Positions 48,240-60,403 of a DNA stretch of 64,000 bases are shown here, one piece after another. Numbering within the stretch: position 1 is the stretch's first letter; each line of letters starts with the position of its first letter. This DNA is from Casuarina equisetifolia (taxonomy: Eukaryota > Streptophyta > Magnoliopsida > Fagales > Casuarinaceae): contig CM052357.1 in NCBI GenBank assembly GCA_028551475.1, positions 26,309,745-26,373,744 of the forward strand. Reading direction: 5' to 3'. The notes beneath the pieces were generated by a model. That model was not told where the DNA came from, did not search any database, and saw nothing but the letters and a program-made list of their open reading frames with translations. A program made the translations under genes and the position numbers.

Positions 48240-49280
48240 AAGTTGTTCACTTTATGATATTGACATACGGGGCCTAAGTGATCTTGGGGTCGTTTTGATG
48301 TTAATGGTTCTTAGAAGTAGCATACATGCGTCATTTCAAATTCAACAAGGTTGCCTAAATCACAAAGTTGGCTAATTCTCAACAAGTTAAATCTTAAACC
48401 TATAGCATAAAGAACATTTGATACAGTTACGGAACCATAATTGCCTATTTCACTAATTCCTTTGATTCTTCCTTTTGAATCTCCTAATTTTTCTAAACAA
48501 AATATCAAATTTGACATTCATATCATTTGATGTATCATTTTCAAGTATGTGTTTTCTTGAAAGTTATACTCTTTTTTTTGGTAAGTTTGAAAGTTATACT
48601 TTTTCTTTGCTTAATTTGATCCTTTTCTTTTTCTCCTAACCCATAAGAGTTCATCCAATGGTAGGGATGTCTAAGTTTTAAGTCTCTTCTATTGTTGTTT
48701 TCTTAGCATCCTAATTCTTGGGTAGGTAGTTTAGGATTTTCTTCACAAACTCATAGGTAGTTTAGGGTTTTCTCTACAAACTCATTATTTTTGTAAGCTT
48801 TTCTCAAGATTTTAAGTACTAAAACTATGTCAGTAAATCTAGTGAACATCTTTTCTATATTTTTTTGTTACTTTCATTCTAAGTAGTTCACGATTATGAA
48901 CTAAAATAGCAATCTTAATTTTTTTTATGTTTTATTTTCGTAGTTCTCTCATTTACTACTAATTCTCTCATGCAACTAGCTTAAATTATGGCCGCCCTAC
49001 AATTTTGGCTTATTAGAGTGGTCTCCTCTTCGGTCCCATTTTCTACATCAACAATGGGAACCTTATGTTTTTCATAATTATCCTATGGGCATAACATCCT
49101 GGACTATTATAAAGATTTTTATCATATCTATTTAGTACCTATAATTTGTACCATCAAACATAGGTTTGTTGGCATAAATGGTTCCTAAGCTAGCTACTAT
49201 GAATCTACTCAAAGTGATCAAACCTTTCTTAACCAAGAAATTTATAAAATTAGGCTCTAATACCAAGTTCTTAACAACCC
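48240..49280 (-). mobile_element. Fossil Ty1/copia retrotransposon, minus strand (leader, gag, start of pol)
   Basis: On the minus strand a primer-binding site, TTGGTATTAGAGCC, lies near 49,245-49,260. A gag N-terminal block (KPMFDGTNYRY-like) lies near 49,130-49,170, and a gag-pre-integrase block (NVLYAIGLRFNLLRISQLCD) near 48,350-48,430. The order fits a 5' Ty1/copia fragment. Integrase, reverse transcriptase and a 3' LTR were not seen. It is broken in several places and looks old. Sequence to the right, up to ~49,470, may be remnant LTR. Confidence 0.7.
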
Positions 49281-49479
49281 AAAGGGAGAGGGATTGAATT
49301 GGATAGCTTTAATGATCCTCAATTTTTGAGTTTATAGTGCTTAGGTCTTGCTAATAAATAGACCACTTAAGAATTTTTTTTTATTACTAAATAATCAAGA
49401 GAGAAAATATAGTAATATAATCCAAATAGGAATATCAACATAAGCAACTAATTGACAAATGCTTGAATTGGTAATAAAT

Positions 49480-49690
49480 ATTGCATGAGAGTAAAAGATT
49501 TCATGTTTGATACCAAATGTGTAAGCGTGAGTGTGAGTGTTTATTATAAAAAAATAAAAAAAGAGCAATCACAATACAACTATTCAAGTAAATACTGCAT
49601 GAGACTAAAAGATCTCAGCTTTATACCAAATGTGTGGATGTGGGTGTTCATAATAAAAAAAAGCCAAAAATTGAAAAAGAGTAATCACAG
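49480..49690. repeat. Imperfect ~124-bp tandem repeat, SINE-tail-like
   Basis: tgcatgaga(g/c)taaaagat...accaaatgtgt...gtg(a/g)gtgtt(t/c)at(t/a)ataaaaaaa occurs twice, starting near 49,480 and 49,604. Each copy ends in an A-rich tail. This looks like two adjacent 3' ends of a SINE-type retroposon. Confidence 0.6.
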
Positions 49691-49739
49691 TACAAGTATT
49701 CATTTCTCTATCTGTGTATTGTAAACAAACCAAACAGCG

Positions 49740-50540
49740 TCTAACTTGTGGGATCAGCCCACAATGCCAAGCCTCAAGAGTTCACTCGGAGCCCATGACA
49801 GGAGGGGAATAATTTTCCCCGACAAGCCCATCGGGAATCAAACTCAAGAAAAAAGATAAAATAAAGGCGGTCTTCTCCATCGGCATCGCCATTTTCAGTG
49901 GAAATCACAGGCACAGCTAGTCCCACCAAGTTTGAAGATCGCAGAGATGGCTTGTTGCTGAATGGGGCTCCACAAGGTCAGGCTGATTTCTATTTGCATT
50001 GTTTTGTATTTCTTTTTATTCACTTTTCATTTTCCCTATCCCCCTTTTTCTCTCTGATTTCCTCGACGTTTGCTGTGAGTTTTGATGGCTACATCTGGTA
50101 GAGCTTCGGGGGTAATGATTTGATACTTCTATTATTTGACTACAGTCCTGATCCTCATTTTTATCTCTGATTTTCGTTACCATTGCTGCATTACTCGTGC
50201 CCGTGACTCTCGTTTCTCCGTTTCCCATTGTTTTTTTGGTTGTTCTTGACATAAAGACGAGGAAAGGAAGAGAAAAGAAAAATGTAAAATTAAGTACTTG
50301 CGCCTTTGGGTTTTTGAGATGAATTACGAAATTTACCAGATTAAGAAAACTACTGGATTATGTTAGAATAAGTTGAGGCCTGAGGTAAGCCTTGCATTTT
50401 TCACTATGGACAGCCCAAGAAAGTAACTTTTGTTCGTTTTTCAACTTTTATTTGACAGTCATTGACTTGGATTGATCGAGACAAGTGAATGCAACCCAAG
50501 AGCCGGAACAATTTGACATTAGAAGACCTTAAAGGAATGC
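49740..50540 (+). other. Promoter and 5' leader region of the trihelix gene
   Basis: Contains the probable leader of the downstream gene. A frame from 49,898 is open but starts at GTG and has no family match, so it is not called as coding. A leader intron is possible but its borders are not clear. Confidence 0.4.
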
Positions 50541-52702
50541 ATGAAGCATAAAATGGAAGATGAAGAAAGCAAGCAATTATCTCTTTCGGGTTCTCGACGC
50601 ATGCGTTCGCAGGCAGCTCCGGAGTGGTCTGTAGAAGGCGAGCTCATTCTCGTAAATGAGATTGCTGTTGTTCAAGCAGATTTCTCGAATTCTTTGTCTA
50701 GCTATCAGATGTGGAGCATGATAGCAGAGACCTGCACTGCTTTGGATAAACCACGGACTTTGAATCAGTGCCGTAGGAAGTGGGACTCCTTGGTTGCCGT
50801 GTACAATAAGATCAAGCGTTGGGAGTTGCGGTCTGGGAGGGGCTTGTATTGGTCTCTAGATAGTGAAAGGAGGAAAGGATGTGGGCTTCCAGAAATTTTT
50901 GACAATGAGCTGTTCAAAGCGATTGATAATCTTGTAAGAGCCCGCAAGAGCAGATCGGATACGGACACAGATAGTGATCCCGAAGCAAATGTTGAGGTGC
51001 TTCATGTAGCTGCAGAACTAGGTAATTTGTCTCCAAGACTGAAAATGGTGCTTTCCAATTAATCTCTTAGATGTTCGTAATTGGTTGTAGCCAAGTATGG
51101 CATTTATGGTTACTAATATGTTTTGATCATCATTTAATCCATTAGAGTCAGCAAATTTTGGTTCTGCTATCTCCTATTGTTTTCTTGATGTTCAATGAAG
51201 TTTTCTATTTCGATGTGACTTGCAATAGTTTACTAGATGCTGTGAAATTTACAATGGTGTTTAAGAAAGCGATAAGAAAAAGAAGTAGCATTTCATGATT
51301 AATTGCTGTTATACTGCATCGATGATAGGGAAGATTTATCTTTTTGTGTTAATTAACGGGACCCAATTCTCTCGGGAACTCTGATTGGTAGATGATCAGT
51401 GAAGAACATGCACATAGTTTGTGACATTTAATTTATGTTTGGCTTGTACCTCTAATATGTGAAACAAGAAAAAGGAAATTAATATATTTCTGGTTGATAG
51501 AATGATTTGAGTCCTTTCAGGAGATGTTTTCCCTTGACCTGAAGATTTATTGTCCTTGTGTTCCACGTGTTACGGTCTCATGTGTCTGTATGTGTGTGGG
51601 CCAAGCTGCCCATGGATGGCTTAGATCTAGGTAGGAAACAATAGAATGCCTCGCAGACAACTTCAATGAAATAAGAGTATGCAGGATAACTTCTCATTGA
51701 CATGTCAATATAGATTTCATGGCCCAAGTTGGAGAGGTCAATCTTCTCTCCAGTACCTTGCATAGTGATCAATAAATTATAAGGAATTCCTTCTCACTGT
51801 GGATGTATGATACTAGTTTATGGGCACATAAATAGATAAACACTACAATTAATATCTGAGACATCTGAAAGACCAAGTCATAACAGAACTGATAAAGATT
51901 TTATTCTTCCTATGATTTCTCTAGATGAAGGCCTTTTCATGTCTTTCTTTGATATCTTCTGCTCTCACTGTGTGGGCCGTAAGATGCATAGATACAGAAG
52001 CTAGCCTTCTTAGTTCTGGTTATGGAATTGAGAATGAATATTTTGATTCTAAAAAACTGACTATTGTTATGCGCCAATGGACCTTTAAGTTTCAAGTAAG
52101 CTCCATTGCAAGAAAGAAAGACGCTTGTTAGAAACTACCTCTGAGTTTAAGTAAGCTCCATTTATTTTGTATCACCAGGGTTGAAGAGGCAGAGGCGGCG
52201 GCTAACATCTCCAAAGAGCTGTGCGGAGAAAAAACCTCTGATAAGCTACATTAAGGAAGACCTTCCAAGAAGTCCCGCCGAAGAAAACCCTCAGAAACCA
52301 GACCTAGAAGATCCTGTGACCATGCCAACTGAAGAAAATCTTCAGGACAATTATGTCAAAGAAAAGCAGCTGAAAAGCGATGACGAATATCCTGTGAAAA
52401 TCCCTGAAGAAGAAAAGCCAAAGCGAAGTCATGATAAAAGAAAGCCTCAGAAAGCTCGCGGAAAAGAGAAGGAGATGGTTAGTACGGAAGAACAGGAGCA
52501 GAAGATGATCATGAAATTGCAGGAGAATGCAGAACTGATTGACGCCATTGTTTCTGAAACTCTAGACTCGGGGGATGCTGATGTGAAGAATGAAGAGGAC
52601 TACCAAACTGCTTTCGCAAGATGTCAAGGAGACAGGCTTATCTTATGCCTCAGAGACATTGTACACAACCTTGATCAGCTCCGGGATGTTTCAAGAATTT
52701 GA
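50541..52702 (+). CDS. Trihelix (Myb/SANT-like) transcription factor resembling FRIGIDA-interacting protein 2
   Basis: Nuclear DNA-binding protein of the GT/trihelix class. Two exons, 50541-51021 and 52179-52702, join as CTAG|GTAATT...CACCAG|GGTTG to give 334 aa. The trihelix tryptophans are W29 (PEWSVEGE), W58 (YQMWSMIAE) and W81 (QCRRKWDSL). A fourth segment, GLYWSLDSERRK, follows. Residues after ~160 are highly charged (Lys/Glu/Pro-rich, probably disordered). A C-terminal helix near QGDRLILCLRDIVHNLDQL may mediate dimerisation. The layout is like At4g17060/FIP2 and relatives; that match is from memory. ATG 50541 is used; an in-frame ATG at 50553 (MEDEESKQ) is also possible. If the intron is retained, a stop at 51,060-51,062 gives 173 aa with the DNA-binding domain only. 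Confidence 0.85.
51022..52178. other. Single intron of the trihelix gene
   Basis: 1.16 kb intron, GT-AG. Nothing further was recognised within it. Confidence 0.75.
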
Positions 52703-52990
52703 ATGGTTGTTAGCTCGCATTTAATTCCCTTCTGATAAGGGAAACACAAAGCCCTTGCGGTTAAGAAAATTGACGTCAACTTTGGTAACTAGAACGCCTA
52801 CCTGTAACACAGTAGCCAGCTTCGTTATCAAGAGAATTATGGTAAACTGTCTTATTTTCTTTGTTGAAAACGCTAGCTGAATTAGGATTGGTTTGCCGCG
52901 TGCTTAGTGAGTCCAACTTGGGCTTCACTTGAGAAAAGCAGGGTGAGAGAGCTTGTAGCAAAAATATGTTATAAAATACTAAAACTCTTG

Positions 52991-53063
52991 CGACTCCGCT
53001 GGGGATCGAACCCAGAATCTCTGGTTCCGTAGACCAGCGCCTTATCCATTGGGCCACGGAGTC
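52991..53063 (-). tRNA. tRNA-Arg (anticodon ACG)
   Basis: The minus strand folds as a complete 73-nt cloverleaf. The 7-bp acceptor stem is GACTCCG / CGGAGTC with discriminator G. The D-arm carries box A (TGGCCCAATGG). The anticodon arm is CTGGT-CTACGGA-ACCAG with anticodon ACG, which is converted to ICG and reads CGU/CGC/CGA. The T-arm is CTGGG-TTCGATC-CCCAG with box B GGTTCGATCC. There is no intron. A TTTT run just downstream on the minus strand (near 52,980) can act as the RNA polymerase III terminator. It lies between the 3' ends of the trihelix and GRL genes. Confidence 0.97.
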
Positions 53064-53440
53064 AGTTGGGTTGGTAGGATCTCCTAATGATTTTATTTAT
53101 TTATAAATATTTATTGTTCATCTTGGTTAAATTTGATATTTTAATCTAGTATTCGAGGAAGATAAAACTCAAAGAAATAGATAAACGAATTGGTAGTACT
53201 GAATTGAATTTATTATTGGAAACAACTGCAGTTCAAAGTATTAATATGCAATCACAAAATATTGAAGTGAAAATTTCAGCGTTCTGTAGAGTTAGTAGCG
53301 GTGAATCTTATTTCCTTGCTTAACAAGAAGATTCTTCCTTCTTTCAGCCAATTCCTTCACATCTGAACATCAAATCTGCTCCTTTTCCCTTAAAATTTGT
53401 CGGAAGGGCGGAGAGTCCGTACAAAGGATTCTGTGTTTTC
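53064..53440. other. Spacer and 3' UTR of the GRL gene
   Basis: AT-rich, with no additional gene seen. Confidence 0.5.
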
Positions 53441-55080
53441 TCAAGACAAGACAACCACTTTGCTGAGTATCCAGAGCACCAGAGAGAACTCAAACGCGAA
53501 GAGTGTGTGAAGCAATCCGCGATCAAGCGCGAACCCAAACAGCGTGATCCCCCCAGTGTTGTGCTGCAAGTACGTCACTGTTGGGGAAAGCAAGCATAAA
53601 CAGTAAGTTCTGTGCATCGACTTAGATAACCACTGTTGAGAACATAGTGTTCTATAATCTTAATTTTTATAATTATATAAATGTCCATAGTAATTAGGAT
53701 ATTATAATCTTAATAACTACGACTAACAGATACTAGCAGCATTGGCTTAAAACAAAATGATAACATAGTATGCTTACCTAAAGCCTGCCTGGTATGGAAT
53801 AAGGAAGGTTCTTGCTGGGCAGCTGAAACGTAAATGTCGGAGGACTCTGTATCACTGTCACCGGATCTCGATACTAGGACACAGTCGGCCTCGGGTGTAT
53901 GGCCTTTTGAAAGGTCTACTACCCCAGAGGAAACGCAAGTCACAACCATTTGCCATCGAGTTGCGACAGATATAATTCCTTGAGCCCTGTGCGTGATTCT
54001 TGCAGCCCCAAGTAGGCACAAGAAGAAGCCACTAAGCTGAACAGCTGAGCAAACCTGCAAAGACATGAACCATAAATATCCATAAGAGGACCTCACTGAA
54101 CCCCAATCTCTGCTATTTCTAGTGTTAAGAGTAGTTACCACAAGGTCGCCTGAGTTAAAGAAAGTCTTCTCATACTTTGATGCCAAAACCAGCAATAAAG
54201 CTGCAAACTGACTGACGGTGATGGTTACCATACACGCTATTATGAACAACCGATACCGGTGGCTCGTCGCCGACAACTGCTTCCTAATCCTTACATGCTC
54301 CTGAAATATCACGCCGCTGTCCGAGTCAGACCACTCGAACATCTTCTGGAGACCCTCAAACCGCAGAATCTGAAGTTCGCAAGTCAGCCGAAACAAAACG
54401 CAAACTAACAGGAACACCCCCGTCCTGTAAACCCATGAGGCCAAAACAAAAACGAACACAGCCCAATTCAAAGCCACGCTTGCATTGAGAAAGGGGAACG
54501 ATATCGTTGCGGTCGAGAAGAATATGATTTTATGAGCGAGTTCGACGAAAAACGACGGTAGAAGTATGCATGCAAGGTACCGGAACGCCTTGTCAAGCTC
54601 GCGCTTGTATCCCCGCTGAACGTATAAAGAATCTTCCCGTAAGCCCTCCAAGAATAGAAGTTGGCGGAGGCCGTACCAGCGGAAGAAGCGGGAGAGTGTG
54701 AAGAAGCCTATGACGGCTAGGCCTGACTCGGGAATCTGAACAAGCTTGTTGAAAGAGGTAGGGTCGTCCACTGCGACCGAGGGTGGGACTCGGACGGAGA
54801 AGCAGGCTATAAGAGGGACGAGGATGGTGAAGAATATGAATGTGAAATAGGAGATAAATTTTCCACCACAGGAAGAGTGGTCGAGGGCACACCATCTGAG
54901 GCTTATGCGGAAATGGCGCAGCTCGTCGACCATTAAGGATTTTGATCTGGCATAGGAGGGCTGGAGGAGTAAGGGAACGTTGATGCTAGACTGGTTTGGT
55001 TCATCCTGTAAGGGGGTGAGGCGGCCAGCGGTGAAGTTGACCTCTATATGTGAGCCGGTGGGGGTGGTGGATGGGCTCAT
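53441..55080 (-). CDS. DUF3537 membrane protein, plant gustatory-receptor-like (GRL) family
   Basis: Multi-pass membrane protein of the DUF3537 family, regarded as the plant relatives of insect gustatory/odorant receptors; ligand and activity in plants are unknown. Exons in transcript order: 55080-54139, 54054-53778, 53577-53441, giving 451 aa, a normal length. The soluble N-terminus includes a LRHFRISLRWCALDHSSC region. About seven hydrophobic segments follow, among them FISYFTFIFFTILVPLIACF, ALNWAVFVFVLASWVY, IIACMVTITVSQFAALLLVL and VQLSGFFLCLLGAA. The family's signature C-terminus (TLFGFALDRGLLHTLFAFEF) is encoded by exon 3. Exon 2 ends TTTAG|GTAAGC and joins CCAACAG|TGACG to give QALVTYLQH. 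Intron 1 is only 84 bp and free of in-frame stops, so retention would add 28 residues before the VCSAVQLSGFF segment. Confidence 0.92.
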
Positions 55081-55139
55081 GGGGTCTGGTTTTGGAGGAG
55101 CTGGAAGAGATCAGCCTGCAAGTATGTGGATTCATAACG

Positions 55140-55147
55140 TTTTATAT
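55140..55147 (-). promoter_or_regulatory. TATA box of the GRL gene
   Basis: ATATAAAA on the minus strand, 60 bp upstream of the ATG, implying a short 5' UTR of about 30 bases. Confidence 0.5.
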
Positions 55148-55149
55148 GG

Positions 55150-56640
55150 GGGTAGAAGGTGGAGTTTGTGAAGAAGAAGCAGCTTTTCTGATTGTGAAGA
55201 TCGGGAATACCTTTTGATATGTGAGAAAAAGTATTGCTTGGGAATGGGGCTAAAGTTATATGCTTTTACATGGAGAGCAAAACCTTTTTGACGGAGTTTC
55301 TAGTTTTGTAATAGCCATACAAGTAAAATGCCGTATTTGCTAACACTTTCAAACGCAGGGAACCAGAAGAAAGCAATGCCTTGGTAATTTCTCTAACTTC
55401 TTAAATAGCCTTCCTGGTTTGCAGTCTAAAAGAACAGTGCCTTTAAAGGTACTTCAATTCTCACATTGGTTTTCCAGAAACTAACGAGGCAGGTGAAGCC
55501 TTAAGCAGATTGCTATTAACCGCAAAGCTCAGTTTCAGAAAAGCCATTTTGGATCAAAGCAATTATACCAAGAAGTTCAGTTTCTAATCAGGAAAAAGAC
55601 TTTCTTCCTGAGCCAATGACCTCATATAAATGATACAAGCGGCGGAGGTGCCGAAAGCACAAACTTCTTGTTCACAAAGTTAGAGAAAAGAAAGAAAAAG
55701 CAAGAACCTCGCTTTGTCTTGTGAGAGTTGTCTTTGACTTTTTTGGTAGGGGTTTCAAGGAAGTGAAGAATAAATGCACGCCGGGAGTGCTTTTTGATTG
55801 CCATTCCATTTGCAATGGTGTCATCGTATTCGTTTCTTAAAGAACTCCAAGTATTTGGTGGTAAAAAGATCCCAAATTAAGGGAATAAACAAATAATCCA
55901 ACAAAGAATCGGCAAAAGATCATTAGTTTGACATTTGTAAAACTAGTTTTCGTTCTATAAATACTTGACTCAGTTGGAAGCGAGATCAAGAGATCCAAGT
56001 TTGACATCAAATGTGCATGTAAGTATGTACTCTAAGGAAAAAAAAAAGAGAGAAGGAAAAACAGGACTTCGCCCACTTCAACCCGCCAACCACCATCTTT
56101 GACCCGGTCGTATCCAACCCAAGAATTGGCTGTAATTGGATTTAGAAATTAGATTATTTGTCTATTTATTATGATTTTTAAGTCTCAGTTGTTACGCACT
56201 TGTCAATCTGAATTTCCAGTCGACATTTTTGAGGCTGGAATTGGTATGGTGTGTGAAAAAGGATGGCGTAGAATAAGGAGGCGTGGATGAACGGATGGTT
56301 GGCGAAGCCCTTGCCTGTCACGGGCTAATTTTTAAAAAGGGCTTTACTGCGTGGTCTCCCACGTGAATCTGTTACCGGCCAGAATGAGAGGTGTGGAGGC
56401 AGAATGGCTGATGTGGATGTGATGTGTGTAACACTGTCCATCCACGTGTTCCACCAAGCTCACTTCTTCCCCCTCTCTTTCTAAAGAACAATGCGACATG
56501 TAAAATTATAAATGTGTGCATGTAAATAGTTAAATCATTTATCAAAGTATCAAATATGACATTTGGTATTCATTGGTCGCGTTCTACGCTTAAATTGATT
56601 AAAAAATAAAACTAGTGTTATTAACTTGTAAACTACAATT
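55150..56640. other. Spacer upstream of the GRL gene
   Basis: Contains the distal promoter of the GRL gene and a SINE-like tail near 55,965-56,048 (gagatccaagtttgacatc...aaatgtgcatg...aaaaaaaaaa). Two CACGTG (G-box) cores lie near 56,360 and 56,443. No gene is seen. Confidence 0.45.
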
Positions 56641-58400
56641 TTGTAAGGGATGCGTTAAGGTGTTAGATTATATACACCCATCATGCTAAAACACAATGAT
56701 GCTTAGGAGGTATGGGAGAAAGCTTAAAAGTTTTTATAAGCATAAGATACTTCAAAATTAGGTGATTTTACTTAAGAAGTTCGTAAATCTAAAGTATATT
56801 TGTGGAAGGCTGATAATGATTGATCATTTGAGTGAATTCCAAAGCATGACAAACCAGATCTTAAATATAAAGATGATGATGAAAGAGAAGGAAGATGAGC
56901 AGTAGACAACGCTATTGCTTAGCTCTCTATTGGGTAGTTCACAAACACTAGTTGCACTAATCAATAAATTGTGAATATTGTGTTATCCATAAATCAAACC
57001 AATGATAGCTTACTTAATAAAGAAATTTGATAGAAGCAAAATGAAATATTGGGATTAATAAAAGTGTTCATTATTGTAAAATTGAGGAAGAGTAAGAATA
57101 AAGCTCTAAAATATGGATAAGCCACAAGGAAGGTCATGATTAAGGAAAGGCCTAAAACAATATCATTGTAATACGTTTGGCTATCTTACGAGATAGAAGA
57201 AAAAAATTGAAATAAGATGAAACAAAAGATAAAAGAGATATATTTGCAACTGTACCTAGTGACAGAGACATTATAATTTTTCATGATAACATGATGGATG
57301 TATCATCCCATGATTTGACTTGAGTTGTTAACATATGAACCTCTTTTTATGTCATCCAACATGAAAAAATTTTCACATCCTAGATTAACAATCATTATGG
57401 TCATATTATGATTGAGAGTGGAACTTAGACAAAGGTAGCTAACATAAGAGACATAGTCCTAAAAATTTACATTAGGTGTGAGTTAGTGTTGAAATGTTAG
57501 ACATGTTCGTAATATTTGCTTCAACTTAATTTCTCCTAACATCATTAATGATGAAAGCTACCATAACTTCTTTGATGGAGGAACATATAAGCCCACCAAA
57601 GGTTGTCTCATGTTTTACTAGAGGACAATTGAAGAGGTTGGAAAGATTGAGTAGCCAAAGGTTGTTAATGAAGGCTTCATTGAGATGCCTTCATCTTCCT
57701 CCTTTATTGTAAGAGTAAATGATGTGAGCTACACAAGGAGCGGAAGAAAAAACAAGGAACGAAACCCGCACAATTGAAAACAAGATAATGATTGATGATG
57801 CATCCATTGATATTGTACTCTTAGGAGTATATTGATTCTTCTTACCAAGCTACTAGTTAAATCTATTGTGAAAATATTCAACATAATACAATAACCTCTA
57901 GAGAAGTATTCTCTAGATAAGCATGTGATGTTGATTGACAATGTAAAACCTCATTTTTATGAGGAAGCTATTAAAAATGATCATAAGAGCAAGTAGAAGA
58001 AAGCCAACTAAGAAAAGACAAAAATCCTTGCATGGGAGCCTCATTGTTATGAGGAGGCTACTAAAAGATGATCCTACAAGTGAGTAGAAGAAAAGCATGC
58101 AAGAAGAGCCAAAATCTTTGCTTGAGAACCATACCTATGAGAAGGTGACATTATCTAAGTGCAAAAGAACACTTGAGAACAAATGAATTCTCAGATTGAA
58201 GGTACAAAGGAATAGTTCACCATCAAGACATGATTAGGTGTATAGGATTTAGTAAAAAAAAAAGACATTGATATTGGAAATATTTTCTCATCTATTATGA
58301 AGATTTATATTGATAACAAAGAATATGACATATTGATAAAGCTATTGACAAGGGATAAGCTAGAAGTTTATAGACATATTACTAGATAGTCTCCAATTAG
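56640..58400 (+). mobile_element. Fossil Ty1/copia retrotransposon, internally deleted
   Basis: Plus-strand pieces in the order expected for Ty1/copia: gag-like sequence near 56,800-57,200, a protease-to-pre-integrase region near 57,420-57,620 (including a DESYHNFFDGGTYKPTKGCL-like block), and the end of the RNase H region near 58,310-58,390. Most of the integrase and reverse transcriptase is absent. An imperfect ~80-bp direct repeat lies near 57,958-58,115. No LTR pair was recognised. It carries many breaks and appears old. Confidence 0.6.
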
Positions 58401-60403
58401 TACATAGGCTAACATGCAACTTTTTGATATGATGAAAGTATGTTACATTAATTTGACTCCACAAAGGGAATTTGGTGAATTTTGTAGTAAAAGTAGTAGA
58501 AAGGAAGTGCTTCTTTTCCTATTACAAATGATGAGCTCATTAATGATTAACCATTCTAGGGTTTCAACATTTTCTTTAGTTTCTCCATTTAAGAGCCACC
58601 TTGGATGGAGTGAAAAGCAATTTTGAGAGATAAAAAATGTGAGGGTTTAATGATATTAGCATTTTGTTTTCCCTCCTATGATACTAAAAGATTGCTTTTT
58701 AATACCATGAATACAAAAATAACCTTGAATCACGTAAATTTTCCCTTCCTTTTTTATTCTTCTTGATTGGTTGATGTCTTTAGGTTTTTTGCTGGTTGAT
58801 TCTTATTATGCTTCTTTGATTTCTAAATAGGGTTGTTAAACATGACTCAGTAAATTAGGCTTTTAGGCTTAAAAATATAAAAAATGAGGATGCAAACTTT
58901 AGGTTGGATAAATTTACTCAACTGGTTCTAAAGGCATCTAATATCAAAAAATTAAAACAAGTTCTAAATATAGAAAAGAAAGAATAGTATTATAGTTACT
59001 AATCCAATTAGCAGCCCATAAAAAACGAAGTAGCCTAAAATCATTAAAATTCATCAAGGTCTACTCTACCAGGAAGTGAAAATCTAACTACATCAAAAAA
59101 TACAGCATCAAATACTATCCGAATATTAACCATCTTTTCATTCTATATGTCAACACCTCATAAATGCCACTAGGTAAAACCTTCCACACTTTGCTTTGTT
59201 TTTTTTTTTTTTTGGGTGAATCCCTCCATTTTAGGCTTTCCCAGGGTCGTTGGAGGAAGTGTGCCGACTTTTAGTGTCAAACATGAAACCCATCCTAATT
59301 TTGTAAGAAATTCTAATATGTTTGTGGAAAAACCTATTAAGTTAGGGAAGAATTGGAAGTAGTGATTGTTTCCTTTTCTTTTGGCTCAACAACATCCTAG
59401 AAACCACCAAACGGCCAGCTAGCAATGTCCTTCTGGACGGGGTTGAAGGAATAATTACAAGATTTGGAGGAGTTATCGATTAAGGAACTCGTTTACGTCT
59501 GTTTTGACGATTTCTGTCACTTACAGAAGCTAGCCGCGTTTCATGATGCCATATCGTGTTGGACTTAGACAACGTAGTTTCTTTGTTCTCTAGTACCTTT
59601 CTAATACATTTATTGTTCTTGGAAGTATAAGGGATCAAAAGGCTAAAAATTCAAGAAGACAGCTTTTCATCCCTAATTCTTGTTCGTAATTATTCTTTAT
59701 TGCTTATCATGATAATGAGAGAAGCGGAGTCCTCATGACACAGAAGGAAAATAACCATACTTAAGGAACCTGGGAATCTACATAGCAGGTAAGGGAAAAA
59801 TATATTTTGCCCAAAAGAGCTTAACGGACAATCTTTCATTCCCTTGATTTGTCTTCGATTTCATCGCATGGTGGACATACATGGACACTTGTTTCAGGTA
59901 ACAGTCCAAACCATCTGGCACGGAAGAATCTAATTCTATAGTTCTTTGTATGATCAGGTGTATCCTACCCACAAACCACTAAACGGAAGTTCTTAAGCCT
60001 GGAATACAAACAAGAATTCTTTCTGTGGGAGAGCTGAGGCAACAACGAATAGCAGTATTATTCTCTTTTATTTAGTAATGTAATTCATAATCATCCATCA
60101 GTTATCATCCACGACAAAAGCTAAACACACAGCACATACCAAACTAGAAAATGATAAACAAGACCATCTAAGACAAAGAAATCAAGCGATATTAGTGAAG
60201 GCCGGCCCTCGTCTACAGCTCATCCTTGGTGGCAGCACTTCGTCAATTTCACCCAAGTCCTCGCATTCGTCCCTTTGCCGTCCCCTCTTAAGTTCCTGGG
60301 CTTCACCATCTTTTTCATTCTCATTCTGCTTCTCTTCCCTTCCATCCTCTATCGTCTATACTCAACGTGCTTTTCATGCTTCAGCCCACAACATCTCCTA
60401 ATC
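58400..60403. other. Spacer and 5' leader of the receptor-like kinase gene
   Basis: AT-rich spacer. A poly-T tract at about 59,201-59,216, next to ggtgaatccctcc, may be the tail of a minus-strand SINE-like copy. The leader probably starts after ~60,150. In-frame sequence upstream of the ATG (from 60,275) begins only with TTG, so it is taken as 5' UTR. Confidence 0.4.

Noticed and set aside
49898-50101. 67-codon frame upstream of the trihelix gene
   Set aside because: Begins with GTG, matches nothing known, and lies where a 5' leader is expected.
60275-60403. Longer N-terminus for the PRK-type protein
   Set aside because: The in-frame extension begins with TTG, and the ATG at 60,404 is followed by a standard signal peptide.
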